Shown: positions 1 to 11,344, counted from the first letter of the stretch. The stretch: 64,000 bases of DNA from a bacterium (GCA_905221085.1 CAJNBT010000008.1:1-64000); one strand, 5' to 3'. Numbers and translations: made by a program. The notes: generated from the letters alone by a model not told the origin.

Positions 1-27
1 ATGGGACTTTTTTTCTACACAAAAATA

Positions 28-77
28 GGCTCCATAATATCTATAGGGGATTTACCCACTACAAATATTATAGAGCC
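28..77. repeat. Paired inverted ends of an ISL3-like element, core missing
   Basis: GGCTCCATAATATCTATAG at 28-46 is mirrored by a diverged inverse copy ending in GAGCC at 77. Read on the minus strand, the second arm begins GGCTCTATAATATTTGTAG. Only a few bases separate the arms, so this is either a mini-element or the fused ends left after the transposase was lost. From memory the arms look like the ends of ISL3-family elements such as IS1167; I could not check this against a reference. No transposase fragment is visible inside the window. Confidence 0.45.
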
Positions 78-87
78 CCTATAGAAC

Positions 88-126
88 AATCCCCCAAGCC
101 TTAACGCTCGGGGGATTAATTTTTTT
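88..126 (+). terminator. Rho-independent terminator for plus-strand transcription
   Basis: AATCCCCCAAGC at 88-99 pairs with GCTCGGGGGATT at 106-117, with one mismatch, and is followed by a run of T. The T-tract lies on the right, so it stops transcripts entering from the left edge, probably from a gene outside the window. Confidence 0.7.
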
Positions 127-167
127 ACAATATTTGCCGTCATAATAAACTTGATTAAGATTTTTTA

Positions 168-1217
168 TTAAACCTCTTTCATGGCAAAGTATTCCCGTAC
201 TTTTGGAGCCACTTGCGTTCCGAAAAGTTCAATAGCTCTCAGGACTTGTTCACGAGGCATGGAACCAAGCGGTAGGTGCAACATAAAGCGGTCCAATCCT
301 AAATCCTCAATCATGCGAATCAATTTTTCTGCCACCTGATCTGGATTGCCCACAAACATAGCGCCATTTGGTCCTACCTGCTCCAAATATTGCTCATAAC
401 GTAATTCCTGCCAGTGCGGACGGTCTTTGGAAATAGCATCCACCACTTGCTTGGTCGGATGGAAATAATCTTTCACCGCTTGCTCGCCATCTTCAGCAAT
501 CCAACCCCAAGAATGAGCTCCAACCTTTAGTTCCTGACTGGCATAACCCACTTCGCTCCCAATCTCACGATAAGCCTGAATCAACTTTTTAAAATAACGT
601 GGATTGCCACCAATAATGGCATAGACAATCGGTAGACCTGCCTGAGCAATCTTCACAGTTGATTCGACATGACCACCTGTCGCTATCCACAAGGGTAATT
701 TGTCCTGAACTGGACGAGGATAAACTTCTTGGCCAGAGAGTGTTTGGGTCAATCGCCCTTGCCAGTCTAGTTTGGTCTTTTCATTGACTAATTGGAGCAA
801 GGCCAATTTCTCATCAAAGAGGGCTTCGTAGTCTTTCAAATCATAGCCAAACAGAGGAAAAGATTCCGTGAAAGAACCCCTTCCAGCCATAATCTCCGCA
901 CGTCCATTTGACAAAGCATCTATAGTGGCATACTGTTGGAACAAGCGAATCGGATCCATACTCGAGAGAATGCTGACTGCACTGGTCAAACGAATTTTCT
1001 TGGTATTGACTGCCCCAGCTGCCAGGACAATCTCTGGCGCAGATACCGCAAAATCTGCTCGATGATGCTCACCAATCCCATATACATCCAAACCAACCTT
1101 GTCAGCCAGTTCAATCTCCGCCACCAACTGGCGAATACGTTCGGCATGACTGTAAGTTTGCCCAGTCCCTTCAAGCTCCGTTGTTTCCCCAAATGTTGAA
1201 ATTCCCAATTCTACCAT
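168..1217 (-). CDS. LLM-class flavin-dependent oxidoreductase (luciferase-like)
   Basis: A 349-residue protein of the bacterial luciferase-like monooxygenase family. These cytosolic TIM-barrel enzymes use reduced flavin to oxidise small molecules; the substrate here is unknown. Visible family features are the N-terminal ELGISTFGE strand, the GIGEHHRADF segment near residue 47 and the GRAEIMAGRGS loop near residue 104. The ATG at 1215-1217 has an AAGGAG site just upstream, which supports this start. It lies downstream of glmS on the same strand, but a terminator-like hairpin separates them, so it is probably its own unit. The family call is firm; the function is not. Confidence 0.9.
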   Translation of the reverse strand: MVELGISTFGETTELEGTGQTYSHAERIRQLVAEIELADKVGLDVYGIGEHHRADFAVSAPEIVLAAGAVNTKKIRLTSAVSILSSMDPIRLFQQYATIDALSNGRAEIMAGRGSFTESFPLFGYDLKDYEALFDEKLALLQLVNEKTKLDWQGRLTQTLSGQEVYPRPVQDKLPLWIATGGHVESTVKIAQAGLPIVYAIIGGNPRYFKKLIQAYREIGSEVGYASQELKVGAHSWGWIAEDGEQAVKDYFHPTKQVVDAISKDRPHWQELRYEQYLEQVGPNGAMFVGNPDQVAEKLIRMIEDLGLDRFMLHLPLGSMPREQVLRAIELFGTQVAPKVREYFAMKEV

Positions 1218-1303
1218 TGTGATTCTCCTTGTCTATTCCGGTCCTTCAATTTGAAAAATTATTCTAACACGAATCATGAGTACAAGCAACCAATTTGCTC
1301 ACA

Positions 1304-1332
1304 AGAAAAAGCCTAGATAACTAGACTTTTTT
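1304..1332. terminator. Terminator downstream of glmS
   Basis: AAAAAGCCTAG and CTAGACTTTTTT form a hairpin with a TAA(A)-type loop, and there are A and T runs on both sides. On the minus strand it ends in CTTTTT just after the glmS stop codon. Confidence 0.65.
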
Positions 1333-1335
1333 AGC

Positions 1336-3144
1336 TTATTCTACCGTTACTGACTTAGCAAGGTTACGTGGTTTATCCACATCAAGCCCACGGTGCAGGG
1401 TTGCAAAGTAAGCGACCAATTGCGTTGGTACAACCATTGAAATTGGTGAGAGGTATGGATGTACAGTCGTAAGGACGATATCATCTGTCTCTTTAGCAAC
1501 ATTTTCTTCTGCGATAGTGAGGACTTTGGCACCACGGGCTGCGACCTCTTGGATATTTCCACGAGTATGGTTGGCAAGAACTGGATCTGACAAGAGAGCT
1601 AAGACAGGCGTTCCTTCTTCAATCAAGGCAATAGTTCCATGCTTAAGTTCTCCTGCCGCAAAACCTTCACACTGGATGTAAGAAATCTCTTTGAGTTTAA
1701 GGCTTGCTTCCATAGCTACGTAGTAATCTTGACCACGTCCGATGTAAAAGGCGTTGCGAGTTGTTTCAAGAAGCTCACGAACCTTGGCTTCGATGGTTTC
1801 TTTCTCTGAAAGAGTTGATTCGATAGACTGAGCTACAATTGACAATTCATGCACCAAATCAAAGGCTTGCGCTTTGGCATTGCCATTTGCTTCTCCTACT
1901 GCTTTTGCCAGGAAGGCAAGGGCTGCAATTTGTGCTGTATAAGCCTTGGTTGATGCCACGGCAATTTCAGGTCCTGCGTGAAGAAGCATGGTATGGTTGG
2001 CTTCACGTGAAAGAGTTGAGCCTGGTACGTTTGTCACTGTCAAGCTTGGGATTCCCATTTCATTAGCCTTGACCAAAACCTGACGACTATCCGCTGTTTC
2101 ACCAGACTGGCTGATAAAGATGAAGAGTGGTTTCTTGCTAAGAAGTGGCATACCATAGCCCCACTCAGAAGAGATTCCAAGTTCAACTGGCGTATCTGTC
2201 AATTCTTCCAGCATCTTCTTAGAAGCAAATCCTGCGTGGTAAGATGTTCCAGCTGCAAGGATGTAAATGCGGTCTGCGTCTTGAACGGCCTTAATGATAG
2301 CTGGATCTACGACAACTTGACCAGCCTCATCTGTGTAGGCTTGGATTAGTTTACGCATAACAGTTGGTTGCTCATCAATTTCTTTAAGCATGTAGTAAGG
2401 ATAAGTTCCCTTACCGATATCTGACAAATCAAGCTCAGCAGTGTAGCTAGCACGCTCACGACGATTTCCATCATAGTCTTGCACTTCGACGCTATCAGCC
2501 TTGACGATTACCAACTCTTGGTCATGAATTTCCATGTACTGGTTGGTTTCACGAATCATAGCCATGGCATCTGAGCAGACCATGTTATAGTCTTGGCCAA
2601 GACCAATCAAAAGTGGTGATTTGTTCTTAGCCACATAGATGACTTCAGGATCTTGTGAGTCAACCAAGGCAAAGGCATAAGAACCACGGATGATGTGAAG
2701 GGCTTTTTTGAAGGCTTCAAGAACTGACAAACCGTCTTCTTCCGCAAATTTTCCAATCAAGTGAACGGCGATTTCCGTATCTGTTTGCCCCTTTAAGTGG
2801 TGTCCTGCAAGATATTCTTCCTTGATTTCAAGGTAGTTCTCAATCACCCCATTGTGCACCAAGACAAAACGTTCAGTCTCAGAGCGATGTGGGTGAGCAT
2901 TGTCTTCCGTTGGTTTCCCATGAGTTGCCCAACGAGTATGTCCGATACCAGTTGTTCCCTCAACACCAGCTGTCTTGGCAGACAATTCTGCAATACGGCC
3001 TACAGCCTTGACTAGATGGTTTTCAGCACCACCTAGGACAAAAATCCCCGCAGAATCATAACCACGGTATTCGAGCTTTTCAAGCCCTTGAATCAAAATA
3101 TCAGTTGCATTTGTGTTTCCAACAACACCAACAATTCCACACAT
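1336..3144 (-). CDS. glmS: Glutamine-fructose-6-phosphate aminotransferase (isomerising)
   Basis: Makes glucosamine-6-phosphate from fructose-6-phosphate and glutamine, the first step towards UDP-GlcNAc for peptidoglycan. The 602 residues match the family length. The protein begins MCGIVGVVG, so Cys2 becomes the N-terminal nucleophile of the glutaminase domain (about 2-220). Two SIS sugar-isomerase domains follow; SQSGETADS at 345-353 is the sugar-phosphate loop of the first. The C-terminus ends in the family's [11 protein letters not shown] tail. Unlike many Bacilli, the short leader (about 75 nt) leaves no room for a glmS ribozyme. Control is more likely through the two NagR-like operators around its promoter. 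Confidence 0.98.
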   Translation of the reverse strand: MCGIVGVVGNTNATDILIQGLEKLEYRGYDSAGIFVLGGAENHLVKAVGRIAELSAKTAGVEGTTGIGHTRWATHGKPTEDNAHPHRSETERFVLVHNGVIENYLEIKEEYLAGHHLKGQTDTEIAVHLIGKFAEEDGLSVLEAFKKALHIIRGSYAFALVDSQDPEVIYVAKNKSPLLIGLGQDYNMVCSDAMAMIRETNQYMEIHDQELVIVKADSVEVQDYDGNRRERASYTAELDLSDIGKGTYPYYMLKEIDEQPTVMRKLIQAYTDEAGQVVVDPAIIKAVQDADRIYILAAGTSYHAGFASKKMLEELTDTPVELGISSEWGYGMPLLSKKPLFIFISQSGETADSRQVLVKANEMGIPSLTVTNVPGSTLSREANHTMLLHAGPEIAVASTKAYTAQIAALAFLAKAVGEANGNAKAQAFDLVHELSIVAQSIESTLSEKETIEAKVRELLETTRNAFYIGRGQDYYVAMEASLKLKEISYIQCEGFAAGELKHGTIALIEEGTPVLALLSDPVLANHTRGNIQEVAARGAKVLTIAEENVAKETDDIVLTTVHPYLSPISMVVPTQLVAYFATLHRGLDVDKPRNLAKSVTVE

Positions 3145-3182
3145 AGTATATACGACACAGACCAGCTGTGCTTTCTCCTTAA

Positions 3183-3200
3183 AATTGGTATAGTCTAATT
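3183..3200 (-). promoter_or_regulatory. NagR/YvoA-type operator (dre-like), glmS leader
   Basis: AATTGGTATAGTCTAATT resembles the NagR (GntR family) dre site, whose core is ATTGGTATAGA. It lies about 20 bp downstream of the predicted glmS start of transcription, where a bound repressor would block elongation or promoter clearance. The motif comparison is from memory. Confidence 0.6.
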
Positions 3201-3225
3201 CCTCTTTTGTAGAATCAGCAAAAAC

Positions 3226-3254
3226 AGTATATACTTGTTTCTTTCACTTGTCAA
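3226..3254 (-). promoter_or_regulatory. glmS promoter
   Basis: On the minus strand, TTGACA (3249-3254), a 17-bp spacer and TATACT (3226-3231) make a near-consensus sigma-A promoter. Transcription should start near 3219. Confidence 0.8.
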
Positions 3255-3261
3255 GAGTAAA

Positions 3262-3280
3262 AATTGGTATAGTTCAAATT
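3262..3280 (-). promoter_or_regulatory. Second NagR-type operator upstream of the glmS -35
   Basis: AATTGGTATAGTTCAAATT repeats the AATTGGTATAGT core of the site at 3183-3200, 79 bp away. It sits 8 bp upstream of the -35 box. Two matching sites flanking one promoter suggest repression by looping or by double occupancy. Confidence 0.55.
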
Positions 3281-3294
3281 AAGCTCCTGTAAGC

Positions 3295-3336
3295 AAAAAA
3301 CTCTGACCAATTAGGATAATCAGTCAGAGTCCTTTT
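3295..3336. terminator. Terminator downstream of the family 1 glycosidase gene
   Basis: ACTCTGAC (3300-3307) pairs with GTCAGAGT (3323-3330). An A-run lies on the left and a T-run on the right, so it can work in both directions. On the minus strand it closes the glycosidase gene before the glmS promoter region. Confidence 0.8.
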
Positions 3337-4715
3337 TAAAATCCATTATTGTCGCTTAATTCCTTGAACCAGTGCCCTGATTTTTTCAGACGACGTTCTT
3401 GCGTTTCCAAGTCTAATTCGACCAAACCATAGCGATTTTTATAGCTGTTGAGCCATGACCAGCAATCAATAAAAGTCCAAATTAAGTAGCCCTTACAATT
3501 GGCTCCGTCTTCAATGGCACGGTGCAGTTCACGAAGATGACCTTTTACAAAGTCAATACGATAATCATCTTGAATCATTCCATCTTGACGGAATTTTTCT
3601 TCCCCTTCAACACCCATACCATTCTCTGTCAACATCCACTCAATATTACCATAATTTTCCTTGATATTTTGGGCAATGTCATAAATCCCTTGCTCATAAA
3701 TCTCCCAGCCACGATGAGGATTGATTTTACGTCCAGGCATCACATAAGGCTCGTAAAAATGTTCTGGTAAGAGTGGACTCTCTGGATGCTTGGCAAATCG
3801 AGGTGCCATAACACGCAAAGGTTGATAGTAGTTGACACCAAGGAAGTCTACCGTATTGTCACGAATGAGTTCCAACTCCTCCTCTGTAGCATCTGGTAAG
3901 AGACCGTGTTCATGCAAGATTTCTACCAACTCCTGTGGATAAGTCCCCAAAACAGACGGATCTAAGAAAGATTGAGCCTGAAAAAGGTCCGCAATACGAG
4001 CAGCCTTGACATCAGCAGGATGCTGGCTACGTGGATAAGCCGGTGTCAAGTTGAGGACAATCCCAATCTTGGAATCTGGCAAGAGTTCATGACAAGCCTT
4101 AACCGCCCGACTGCTAGCTAATTGTGTATGATAAGCTACTTTAACAGCTGCCTCTGCATCCACCTTATGTGGATAATGGGCATCGTAAAAATAGCCAAAC
4201 TCTACAGGAACGATTGGCTCGTTAAAGGTAATCCATTGATCCACTAAATCTCCATAAGTCTCAAAACAAAAACGAGCATAGTCTTCATAGGCTGAAACTG
4301 TCGCCTTATTTTCCCAACCATCACCCACTTCTTGAAGTGAAAAAGGCAAATCAAAGTGGTAGAGGTTGACTAAAAGACGAATCCCCTTAGCCTTAATAGC
4401 CTCAAAGACCTTACGGTAAAAGTCTACACCTTGAGGATTGACTTCCCCACGCCCTTGTGGAAAAATCCGTGACCACTGAATAGAAGTCCGAAAGACCGTG
4501 TGACCAGTTTCTAACAGGAGGTCGATATCCTGTTCCCAATTTTCATAAAAGGTCGATGTCTTATCTGGACCAATCCCATTATAATATCGATTTGGCTCCA
4601 CTTGGTACCAATAATCCCAGAGATTATCTCCCTTACCGTCACCAGCTATACGTCCCTCTGTCTGCGGCCCAGAAGTAGAGGATCCCCAGACAAAATCCTT
4701 TGGAAATCTTAGCAT
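3336..4715 (-). CDS. Glycoside hydrolase family 1 (beta-glucosidase or 6-phospho-beta-glucosidase)
   Basis: A 459-residue cytosolic retaining beta-glycosidase. The acid/base glutamate is in ITFNEP (near residue 166) and the nucleophile glutamate in LTENGMG (near 367). The N-terminal FPKDFVWGSSTSGPQTEG block is typical of GH1. There is no PTS or sugar-transport gene next to it, which is unusual for a streptococcal 6-phospho-beta-glucosidase. In the C-terminal loop, where phospho-enzymes such as LacG have Lys-x-Tyr, I read N-R-Y, so phosphate specificity is uncertain. It has its own terminator, and another hairpin separates it from proS. Confidence 0.9.
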   Translation of the reverse strand: MLRFPKDFVWGSSTSGPQTEGRIAGDGKGDNLWDYWYQVEPNRYYNGIGPDKTSTFYENWEQDIDLLLETGHTVFRTSIQWSRIFPQGRGEVNPQGVDFYRKVFEAIKAKGIRLLVNLYHFDLPFSLQEVGDGWENKATVSAYEDYARFCFETYGDLVDQWITFNEPIVPVEFGYFYDAHYPHKVDAEAAVKVAYHTQLASSRAVKACHELLPDSKIGIVLNLTPAYPRSQHPADVKAARIADLFQAQSFLDPSVLGTYPQELVEILHEHGLLPDATEEELELIRDNTVDFLGVNYYQPLRVMAPRFAKHPESPLLPEHFYEPYVMPGRKINPHRGWEIYEQGIYDIAQNIKENYGNIEWMLTENGMGVEGEEKFRQDGMIQDDYRIDFVKGHLRELHRAIEDGANCKGYLIWTFIDCWSWLNSYKNRYGLVELDLETQERRLKKSGHWFKELSDNNGF

Positions 4716-4753
4716 ACATTTACCTCTTTATCTACTCATTTTTCCCATTATAC

Positions 4754-4799
4754 AGAAAAAACAAGGTAAAAACTAGTTACATTTTTTCCTTGTTTTTCT
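4754..4799 (-). terminator. Terminator downstream of proS
   Basis: AAAAAACAAGG (about 4756-4766) pairs with CCTTGTTTTT (4788-4797) across an AT-rich loop. The A-run on the left becomes the U-tract on the minus strand after proS. Confidence 0.65.
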
Positions 4800-4813
4800 T
4801 CTGATTATAGTTT

Positions 4814-6679
<1,866 letters not shown>

Positions 6680-7939
6680 TTATCTAAAAAAGAGTCGCAT
6701 AATGTCATTCCAAGTCACAGCAATCATCAAGACAACCATGATGACCACTCCGGCCAAGGTGACATAGGTTTCAATTTCTTGTTTCAATGGTTTGCGGCGG
6801 ATAGCTTCTAGGATATTGAGCACAATCTTACCACCATCCAGAGCTGGAATCGGAATAAGATTAAAAATCCCGATATTGATGGAAATTATTGCCAAAAAGT
6901 ACAAGACATTCTCAATTCCATTTTTAGCAGCATCACTACTTGCCTTAAAGATGGCAACAGGTCCACCTAACTTGTTCAAATCCGGTTGGAAAATCAGATT
7001 TTTCAGAGCCGATAGAATTCGGAGAGCCGAGTCAGCAGCACTTGTAAATCCACCTACAAACATGGATAGAAAGTCCGACTTAATTCCTGGTTGAACACCT
7101 AGAAGATATCGACCTTGATTTTCTTCTGGGGTAACAGTTACTTGTTTGTCACTACCATTTTCAGAAATAGTCACATCCAAGGTCGGGGCCGTCTTATCTT
7201 TGGTTTCTGATTCCACAGCCTTAATCAAACTTTCCCAGTTGCTAACCTCATGTGAGCCAATCTTGGTAATTTGTGCCGTTTCTGGTACTCCTACCTTAGC
7301 CAAGGCCCCTTGGGGCATAATATGGAACTGGTTGGTATCGACATCTCTAACACCACCCTGCATGAAGATTAAAATCCAAAAAACAACGACACCTAAGATA
7401 AAGTTGTTCATAGGACCTGCAAAATTAGTAATCAGTTTCCCCCAGATAGTCGCATTTTGATATTGAACATCTAAAGGTGCAATCCGAACCTCAGTACCAT
7501 CTGCTTCCACAACCGTTGCATCGTGATTCACTGCAAATATTTTTTCTTCTTCCAGAACCAAGCCCTTGATAAAGAGCTTATCTTCAAAGTCAAATTGGGT
7601 CACCTGCATAGGAAGAGCTGTTTGATCCAATTTTTTACCTGAGAGATTGATGCGTTTAACCTTACCATCATCAGTAAGGGTCAAACTGACAGGAGTTCCT
7701 GTCTTGATTTCAGTGGTATCATCACCCCAACCTGCCATACGAACGTAGCCACCCAGAGGCAAGATCCGAATGGTATAGGCCGTCCCGTCCTTACCAATGT
7801 GAGCAAAGATTTTGGGTCCCATACCGATGGCAAATTCACGCACTAGAATTCCTGATTTCTTGGCAAAGTAGAAGTGTCCGAACTCGTGCACTACTACAAT
7901 AATCCCAAAAACCAGAATAAAGGTTAAAATTCCGAGCAT
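6680..7939 (-). CDS. rseP: RIP metalloprotease RseP/Eep
   Basis: A 419-residue site-2-type intramembrane zinc protease. The catalytic HEFGH is at residues 18-22 in the first membrane helix, and the second metal motif is PALDGG near residue 368. A PDZ-like region lies between them. In Gram-positive cocci Eep trims signal peptides and lipoprotein leader fragments that become peptide pheromones, and it cleaves anti-sigma factors; that role is inferred from the family. It lies 15 bp downstream of cdsA. Confidence 0.95.
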   Translation of the reverse strand: MLGILTFILVFGIIVVVHEFGHFYFAKKSGILVREFAIGMGPKIFAHIGKDGTAYTIRILPLGGYVRMAGWGDDTTEIKTGTPVSLTLTDDGKVKRINLSGKKLDQTALPMQVTQFDFEDKLFIKGLVLEEEKIFAVNHDATVVEADGTEVRIAPLDVQYQNATIWGKLITNFAGPMNNFILGVVVFWILIFMQGGVRDVDTNQFHIMPQGALAKVGVPETAQITKIGSHEVSNWESLIKAVESETKDKTAPTLDVTISENGSDKQVTVTPEENQGRYLLGVQPGIKSDFLSMFVGGFTSAADSALRILSALKNLIFQPDLNKLGGPVAIFKASSDAAKNGIENVLYFLAIISINIGIFNLIPIPALDGGKIVLNILEAIRRKPLKQEIETYVTLAGVVIMVVLMIAVTWNDIMRLFFR

Positions 7940-7954
7940 TCTATCTTCCTTTCT

Positions 7955-8758
7955 CTAAAAGAGTCCAAACAAGTGCATGATTGGAAATACAAGCAACATA
8001 CTATCGAAACGATCCAAAACACCACCATGTCCAGGGATAAATTTCCCAGAATCCTTAACACCAAAGTGACGCTTGATCGAACTTTCTAGTAAGTCACCAA
8101 ATTGTCCAGCAATGCTGAAGAAAATAGCAAAGACTGACATCTTGTAAATTCCATACGGAAGAGCAACTGTCCTATCAAAAATCATAAAGATAATTGTTAC
8201 CAAGATAGCTCCTAAAATACCACCAAAAGATCCCTCAAAGGTTTTATTGGGTGATACCCTTGGCGCTAATTTTCGTTTACCGTATCTCATCCCTACAAGA
8301 TAAGCACAACTATCTGTTGCCCAAACAATACACAAGGCTAATAGTGCCTTATCTAAACCTGCAATTCTAGCATCTAATAGAGCATTAAAACCAAAGCCCA
8401 CATAGAAGCTCATAGCAAGAGGGAAAACAGCATCCTCAATCGTATATGACTTGCTAAAAACAGTTGTTCCTAACATAATTGAAATCAACACACTATAAGC
8501 CACCACATTCCCATCAACTGGCAAAAAAGTCAGGTAATTCTCCAAGGGAATAGTCAAGGCAAAGGTTGCAAAGAGGGTCAAGAGCCCCTCCATAGTCATG
8601 GTCTCTAAACCTCTCATCTTCAAAAGTTCATGCATTGCTAGCATGGCTATGATTCCGATGGCGATCTGAAGCAAGAGGCCACCAATCATTAAAATTGGTA
8701 GGAAAATAGCCAGGGCAATCCCTGCGAACAAGGTTCTTTTTTGTAAATCCTTTGTCAT
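7955..8758 (-). CDS. cdsA: Phosphatidate cytidylyltransferase
   Basis: Makes CDP-diacylglycerol from phosphatidic acid and CTP, feeding phosphatidylglycerol and cardiolipin synthesis (cls lies near 45 kb). It has 267 residues and about seven hydrophobic segments. The family signature SPNKTFEGSFGG ... GHGGVLDRFDS is present near the C-terminus. I chose the ATG at 8756-8758 (MTKDLQKRTLF), which has AGGAGG upstream. A longer frame extends 39 codons into uppS but has no good start site. Confidence 0.95.
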   Translation of the reverse strand: MTKDLQKRTLFAGIALAIFLPILMIGGLLLQIAIGIIAMLAMHELLKMRGLETMTMEGLLTLFATFALTIPLENYLTFLPVDGNVVAYSVLISIMLGTTVFSKSYTIEDAVFPLAMSFYVGFGFNALLDARIAGLDKALLALCIVWATDSCAYLVGMRYGKRKLAPRVSPNKTFEGSFGGILGAILVTIIFMIFDRTVALPYGIYKMSVFAIFFSIAGQFGDLLESSIKRHFGVKDSGKFIPGHGGVLDRFDSMLLVFPIMHLFGLF

Positions 8759-8768
8759 ATCTCTCCTC

Positions 8769-9527
8769 CTAAACTCCTCCAAATCGACGATGACGACGAT
8801 TGTAGGCAAGAATGGCTTCCTGCAAGGCTGTCTCGTCAAAATCAGGCCACAAGGTGTCCGTAAAATAGAGCTCACTATAGGCTCCCTGCCATGGAAGGAA
8901 ATTGCTCAAACGCAATTCTCCACTAGTACGGATAATCAAATCTGGGTCTCGTAAGTCCTTAGGCAAATGCTGGGTAAAGAGATAGTTGCCAATCAATTCC
9001 TCTGTGATATCACCTGGGTTGATTTTGGCATCTAACACATCCTGGGAAATCAACTTAAGAGCCTGTGTAATCTCAGCACGTCCACCATAGTTAAGGGCAA
9101 AATTAAGAATCAATCCTGTGTTGTTCTTAGTCAATTCTTCAGCATTGGTCAGAGCTTCAAAGGTTTGCTTAGGCAGGCGGTCCGTTTCCCCAATCATTTG
9201 AATCTTAACATTATTCGCATGCAATTCTGGGACATAACTATCATAAAACTCTACTGGCAAGTTCATGATAAACTTGACTTCCTGATCTGGACGAGTCCAA
9301 TTTTCCGTAGAAAAAGCATAAACTGTAATAACCCTAACGCCTAGTTTGTTGGCTGCCTTGGTCACAGTTTGCAATGCTTCCATGCCCGCCTTATGTCCAA
9401 AAACCCTCGGTTGCATACGTTTTTTAGCCCAACGGCCATTACCATCCATGATGATGCCGATATGAGCAGGAACCTGTGTCGGAACCTCTACTTCCACAGC
9501 CTTATCTTTCTTAAAAAATCCAAACAT
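8769..9527 (-). CDS. uppS: Undecaprenyl pyrophosphate synthase (cis-prenyltransferase)
   Basis: Makes the C55 lipid carrier for peptidoglycan, teichoic acid and capsule. The start ATG at 9525-9527 gives 252 residues. MDGNGRW at 27-33 contains the catalytic Asp28 and phosphate-binding residues. GGRAEI and the C-terminal RTSGELRLSNFLPWQ block (farnesyl/IPP binding) are present. An in-frame TTG six codons upstream would add MNRNKI; I prefer the ATG because AGGA lies 8 bp before it. It is the first gene of the uppS-cdsA-rseP-proS run. Confidence 0.97.
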   Translation of the reverse strand: MFGFFKKDKAVEVEVPTQVPAHIGIIMDGNGRWAKKRMQPRVFGHKAGMEALQTVTKAANKLGVRVITVYAFSTENWTRPDQEVKFIMNLPVEFYDSYVPELHANNVKIQMIGETDRLPKQTFEALTNAEELTKNNTGLILNFALNYGGRAEITQALKLISQDVLDAKINPGDITEELIGNYLFTQHLPKDLRDPDLIIRTSGELRLSNFLPWQGAYSELYFTDTLWPDFDETALQEAILAYNRRHRRFGGV

Positions 9528-9559
9528 GATCTTATTCCTATTCAAAAATCTATCGTTTC

Positions 9560-9568
9560 ATTATACCA
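9560..9568 (-). promoter_or_regulatory. Extended -10 promoter of uppS
   Basis: On the minus strand TGGTATAAT forms an extended -10 (TGnTATAAT). No good -35 is seen 17 bp upstream, as is common for extended -10 promoters. Confidence 0.6.
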
Positions 9569-9628
9569 TATTTCCCCATTTTCTTCTATCACTAAGCTAT
9601 TTATTCTCAGGCACAAAGCCCATTTTTC

Positions 9629-9724
9629 AAAAAAATAAGTCGCCTGATTGGGCGACTCAATTTTTTATAGGGAGATTATTATGAAAAAGTTTTAGGAGTT
9701 TAAGTTAAGGTCTTCTTAACTTAT
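9629..9724 (-). ncRNA. csRNA-type small RNA (CiaR-dependent family), copy A
   Basis: The predicted transcript is about 95 nt. The promoter at 9731-9763 has the CiaR layout. The RNA starts near 9724 with a hairpin (TTAACTT/AAGTTAA arms at 9702-9722). It then has a single-stranded stretch with UCAUAAUAAUCUCC, which could pair with a ribosome-binding site plus start codon. It ends in GTCGCC/GGGCGAC (9639-9656) followed by U. The architecture matches csRNAs of S. pneumoniae, which are known to base-pair with comC and other mRNAs. It lies between uppS and the nucleotidyltransferase-like gene. I do not assign a ccn letter. Confidence 0.8.
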
Positions 9725-9730
9725 GGAGTT

Positions 9731-9763
9731 AGTATACACTTCCTAGCTTAAAGTTTCCTTAAG
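9731..9763 (-). promoter_or_regulatory. CiaR box and -10 of csRNA copy A
   Basis: On the minus strand: CTTAAG, 5 bp, TTTAAG, 10 bp, TATACT. The box at 9747-9763 overlaps the stop codon of the upstream gene (9759-9761). This is the known CiaR arrangement, TTTAAG-N5-TTTAAG placed 10 bp before the -10. Confidence 0.8.
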
Positions 9764-10331
9764 TATTTTTAAAAATCAAATTTTTACATTTCTCCTGCCA
9801 ATTTTTCTTGGATAGCCGTGTTTGATAGAGAGACATTCGGTCTTCATTCTCTAAAAAATGAGGAGTTGGACGAACTTGAAAATTCAAAATTTCCTCCAAA
9901 CCATAAGGTGCATAGAGTTCAAAATCGGATTCTTCATTCAAGCGTAGTCCAACAGCCGTACATCGTTCTGGATACTTACTCATAGCATCACAAGAGCTGC
10001 TATAGGGAGCAGTATGAGGGCTGTGCTGGTGCATATAGACCTGATTTTTCAATTCCCACTGGTACTGAGGAAAGTCCTCTCGCAGTTTTTTCTCTAGGGA
10101 CAAGGTTTCCTCATAAGAAATATCTGGATCAAAGAAAATCACATCTACATCTGTTTCAAGATCAAATGCTGGTCTGTCTGACAAGAGATTCCAGATGAAG
10201 TTTCTGATAGAACCTGCTGCCAACCACGAGTCTTTTAAGCCAAGGTACCGGATGATCGTCAGAATAGCCATCATATCCGGATTTTCTCTGAAAGCCTCTA
10301 GAATTTCTTGTTCATTTTTCACTGTATTCAT
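9759..10331 (-). CDS. Nucleotidyltransferase family protein (DUF925-like)
   Basis: A 190-residue cytosolic protein resembling the uncharacterised nucleotidyltransferase family with an [13 protein letters not shown] start and [12 protein letters not shown]. The acidic DVDVIFFD is the likely metal-binding pair. The reaction and substrate are unknown. The start at 10329-10331 ([10 protein letters not shown]) overlaps the 3' end of ruvB by 20 bp. Two further in-frame ATGs lie 5 and 11 codons upstream, and no strong ribosome-binding site decides between them. Overlap with ruvB implies coupled translation. Its stop codon lies inside a CiaR box. Confidence 0.8.
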   Translation of the reverse strand: MNTVKNEQEILEAFRENPDMMAILTIIRYLGLKDSWLAAGSIRNFIWNLLSDRPAFDLETDVDVIFFDPDISYEETLSLEKKLREDFPQYQWELKNQVYMHQHSPHTAPYSSSCDAMSKYPERCTAVGLRLNEESDFELYAPYGLEEILNFQVRPTPHFLENEDRMSLYQTRLSKKNWQEKCKNLIFKNT

Positions 10332-11310
10332 AACCCAAGTGCTCATATGCCTTAGCAGTCGCAACTCGTCCTGAACGAGTTCGCATGATAAAGCCTTTCT
10401 GGATTAGATAAGGTTCGTACATATCCTCAACCGTCTCACGCTCTTCTGCTATGTTAACAGAAAGAGTTCCTAATCCGACAGGGCCACCACCGTACATCTC
10501 AATCATGGTCCGAAGGATTTTTTGGTCCACATAGTCCAAACCTTCATGGTCAACATCCAGCATGGTCAAAGCCTTATCGGTAATAACATCATCGATAACC
10601 CCATTTCCCATAATCTGGGCAAAATCGCGCACGCGCTTAAGGAGACGATTGGCAATACGAGGGGTTCCACGACTCCGCAAAGCCAGCTCGGATGCTGCCT
10701 CATGAGTGATTTCCATCTCAAAAATATCTGCTGTCCGCTCGACAATTTCTGTTAAGTCAGCATGGGCATAATACTCCATATGACCTGTAATCCCAAAACG
10801 TGCCCGTAGCGGATTGGAAAGCATACCAGCCCGAGTCGTCGCACCAATCAAGGTAAAAGGTGGCAACTCCAAATGAACACTGCGACTGCCTTCACCAGCC
10901 CCAATCATGATATCGATGTAGAAGTCCTCCATGGCACTATAAAGCACTTCTTCCACTGACATGGGCAAGCGATGAATCTCGTCAATAAAAAGGACATCCC
11001 CAGGCTCTAAATCATTCAAAATCGCTACTAGATCACCGGCTTTTTCAATGACAGGCCCAGACGTCTGCTTGAGATTGACACCTAGTTCGTTGGCAATAAC
11101 AACGGCCATGGTCGTTTTCCCCAAGCCTGGAGGTCCAAATAAGAGCACATGATCTAGCGCTTCATCCCGCATTTTGGCAGCTTCGATAAAGATTTGGAGC
11201 TGATCCTTGACCTTGTCCTGCCCAATATATTCACGTAAATACTGAGGACGGAGCGTGCGTTCTACTAACTCCTCGTCCCCCATTATCTCATTATCTAAAA
11301 TTCTACTCAT
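10312..11310 (-). CDS. ruvB: Holliday junction branch migration ATPase RuvB
   Basis: A 332-residue AAA+ motor that with RuvA drives branch migration of Holliday junctions. Walker A is GPPGLGKTT (near residue 62), Walker B is LFIDEIHR (near 110), followed by sensor 1 GATTRAG and the winged-helix C-terminus. The partner ruvA is at 58.3 kb, so the two genes are unlinked as in other streptococci. Its ATG has no strong promoter in the short gap before the toxin-antitoxin locus. Confidence 0.98.
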   Translation of the reverse strand: MSRILDNEIMGDEELVERTLRPQYLREYIGQDKVKDQLQIFIEAAKMRDEALDHVLLFGPPGLGKTTMAVVIANELGVNLKQTSGPVIEKAGDLVAILNDLEPGDVLFIDEIHRLPMSVEEVLYSAMEDFYIDIMIGAGEGSRSVHLELPPFTLIGATTRAGMLSNPLRARFGITGHMEYYAHADLTEIVERTADIFEMEITHEAASELALRSRGTPRIANRLLKRVRDFAQIMGNGVIDDVITDKALTMLDVDHEGLDYVDQKILRTMIEMYGGGPVGLGTLSVNIAEERETVEDMYEPYLIQKGFIMRTRSGRVATAKAYEHLGYEYSEK

Positions 11311-11344
11311 GGCTCTATTATATCAAAAATCCAAGCCACAAACA

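Noticed and set aside
3145..3335. Possible glmS ribozyme leader
   Set aside because: The leader from the promoter to the ATG is only about 75 nt and has no ribozyme-like core; the NagR operators explain the region better.
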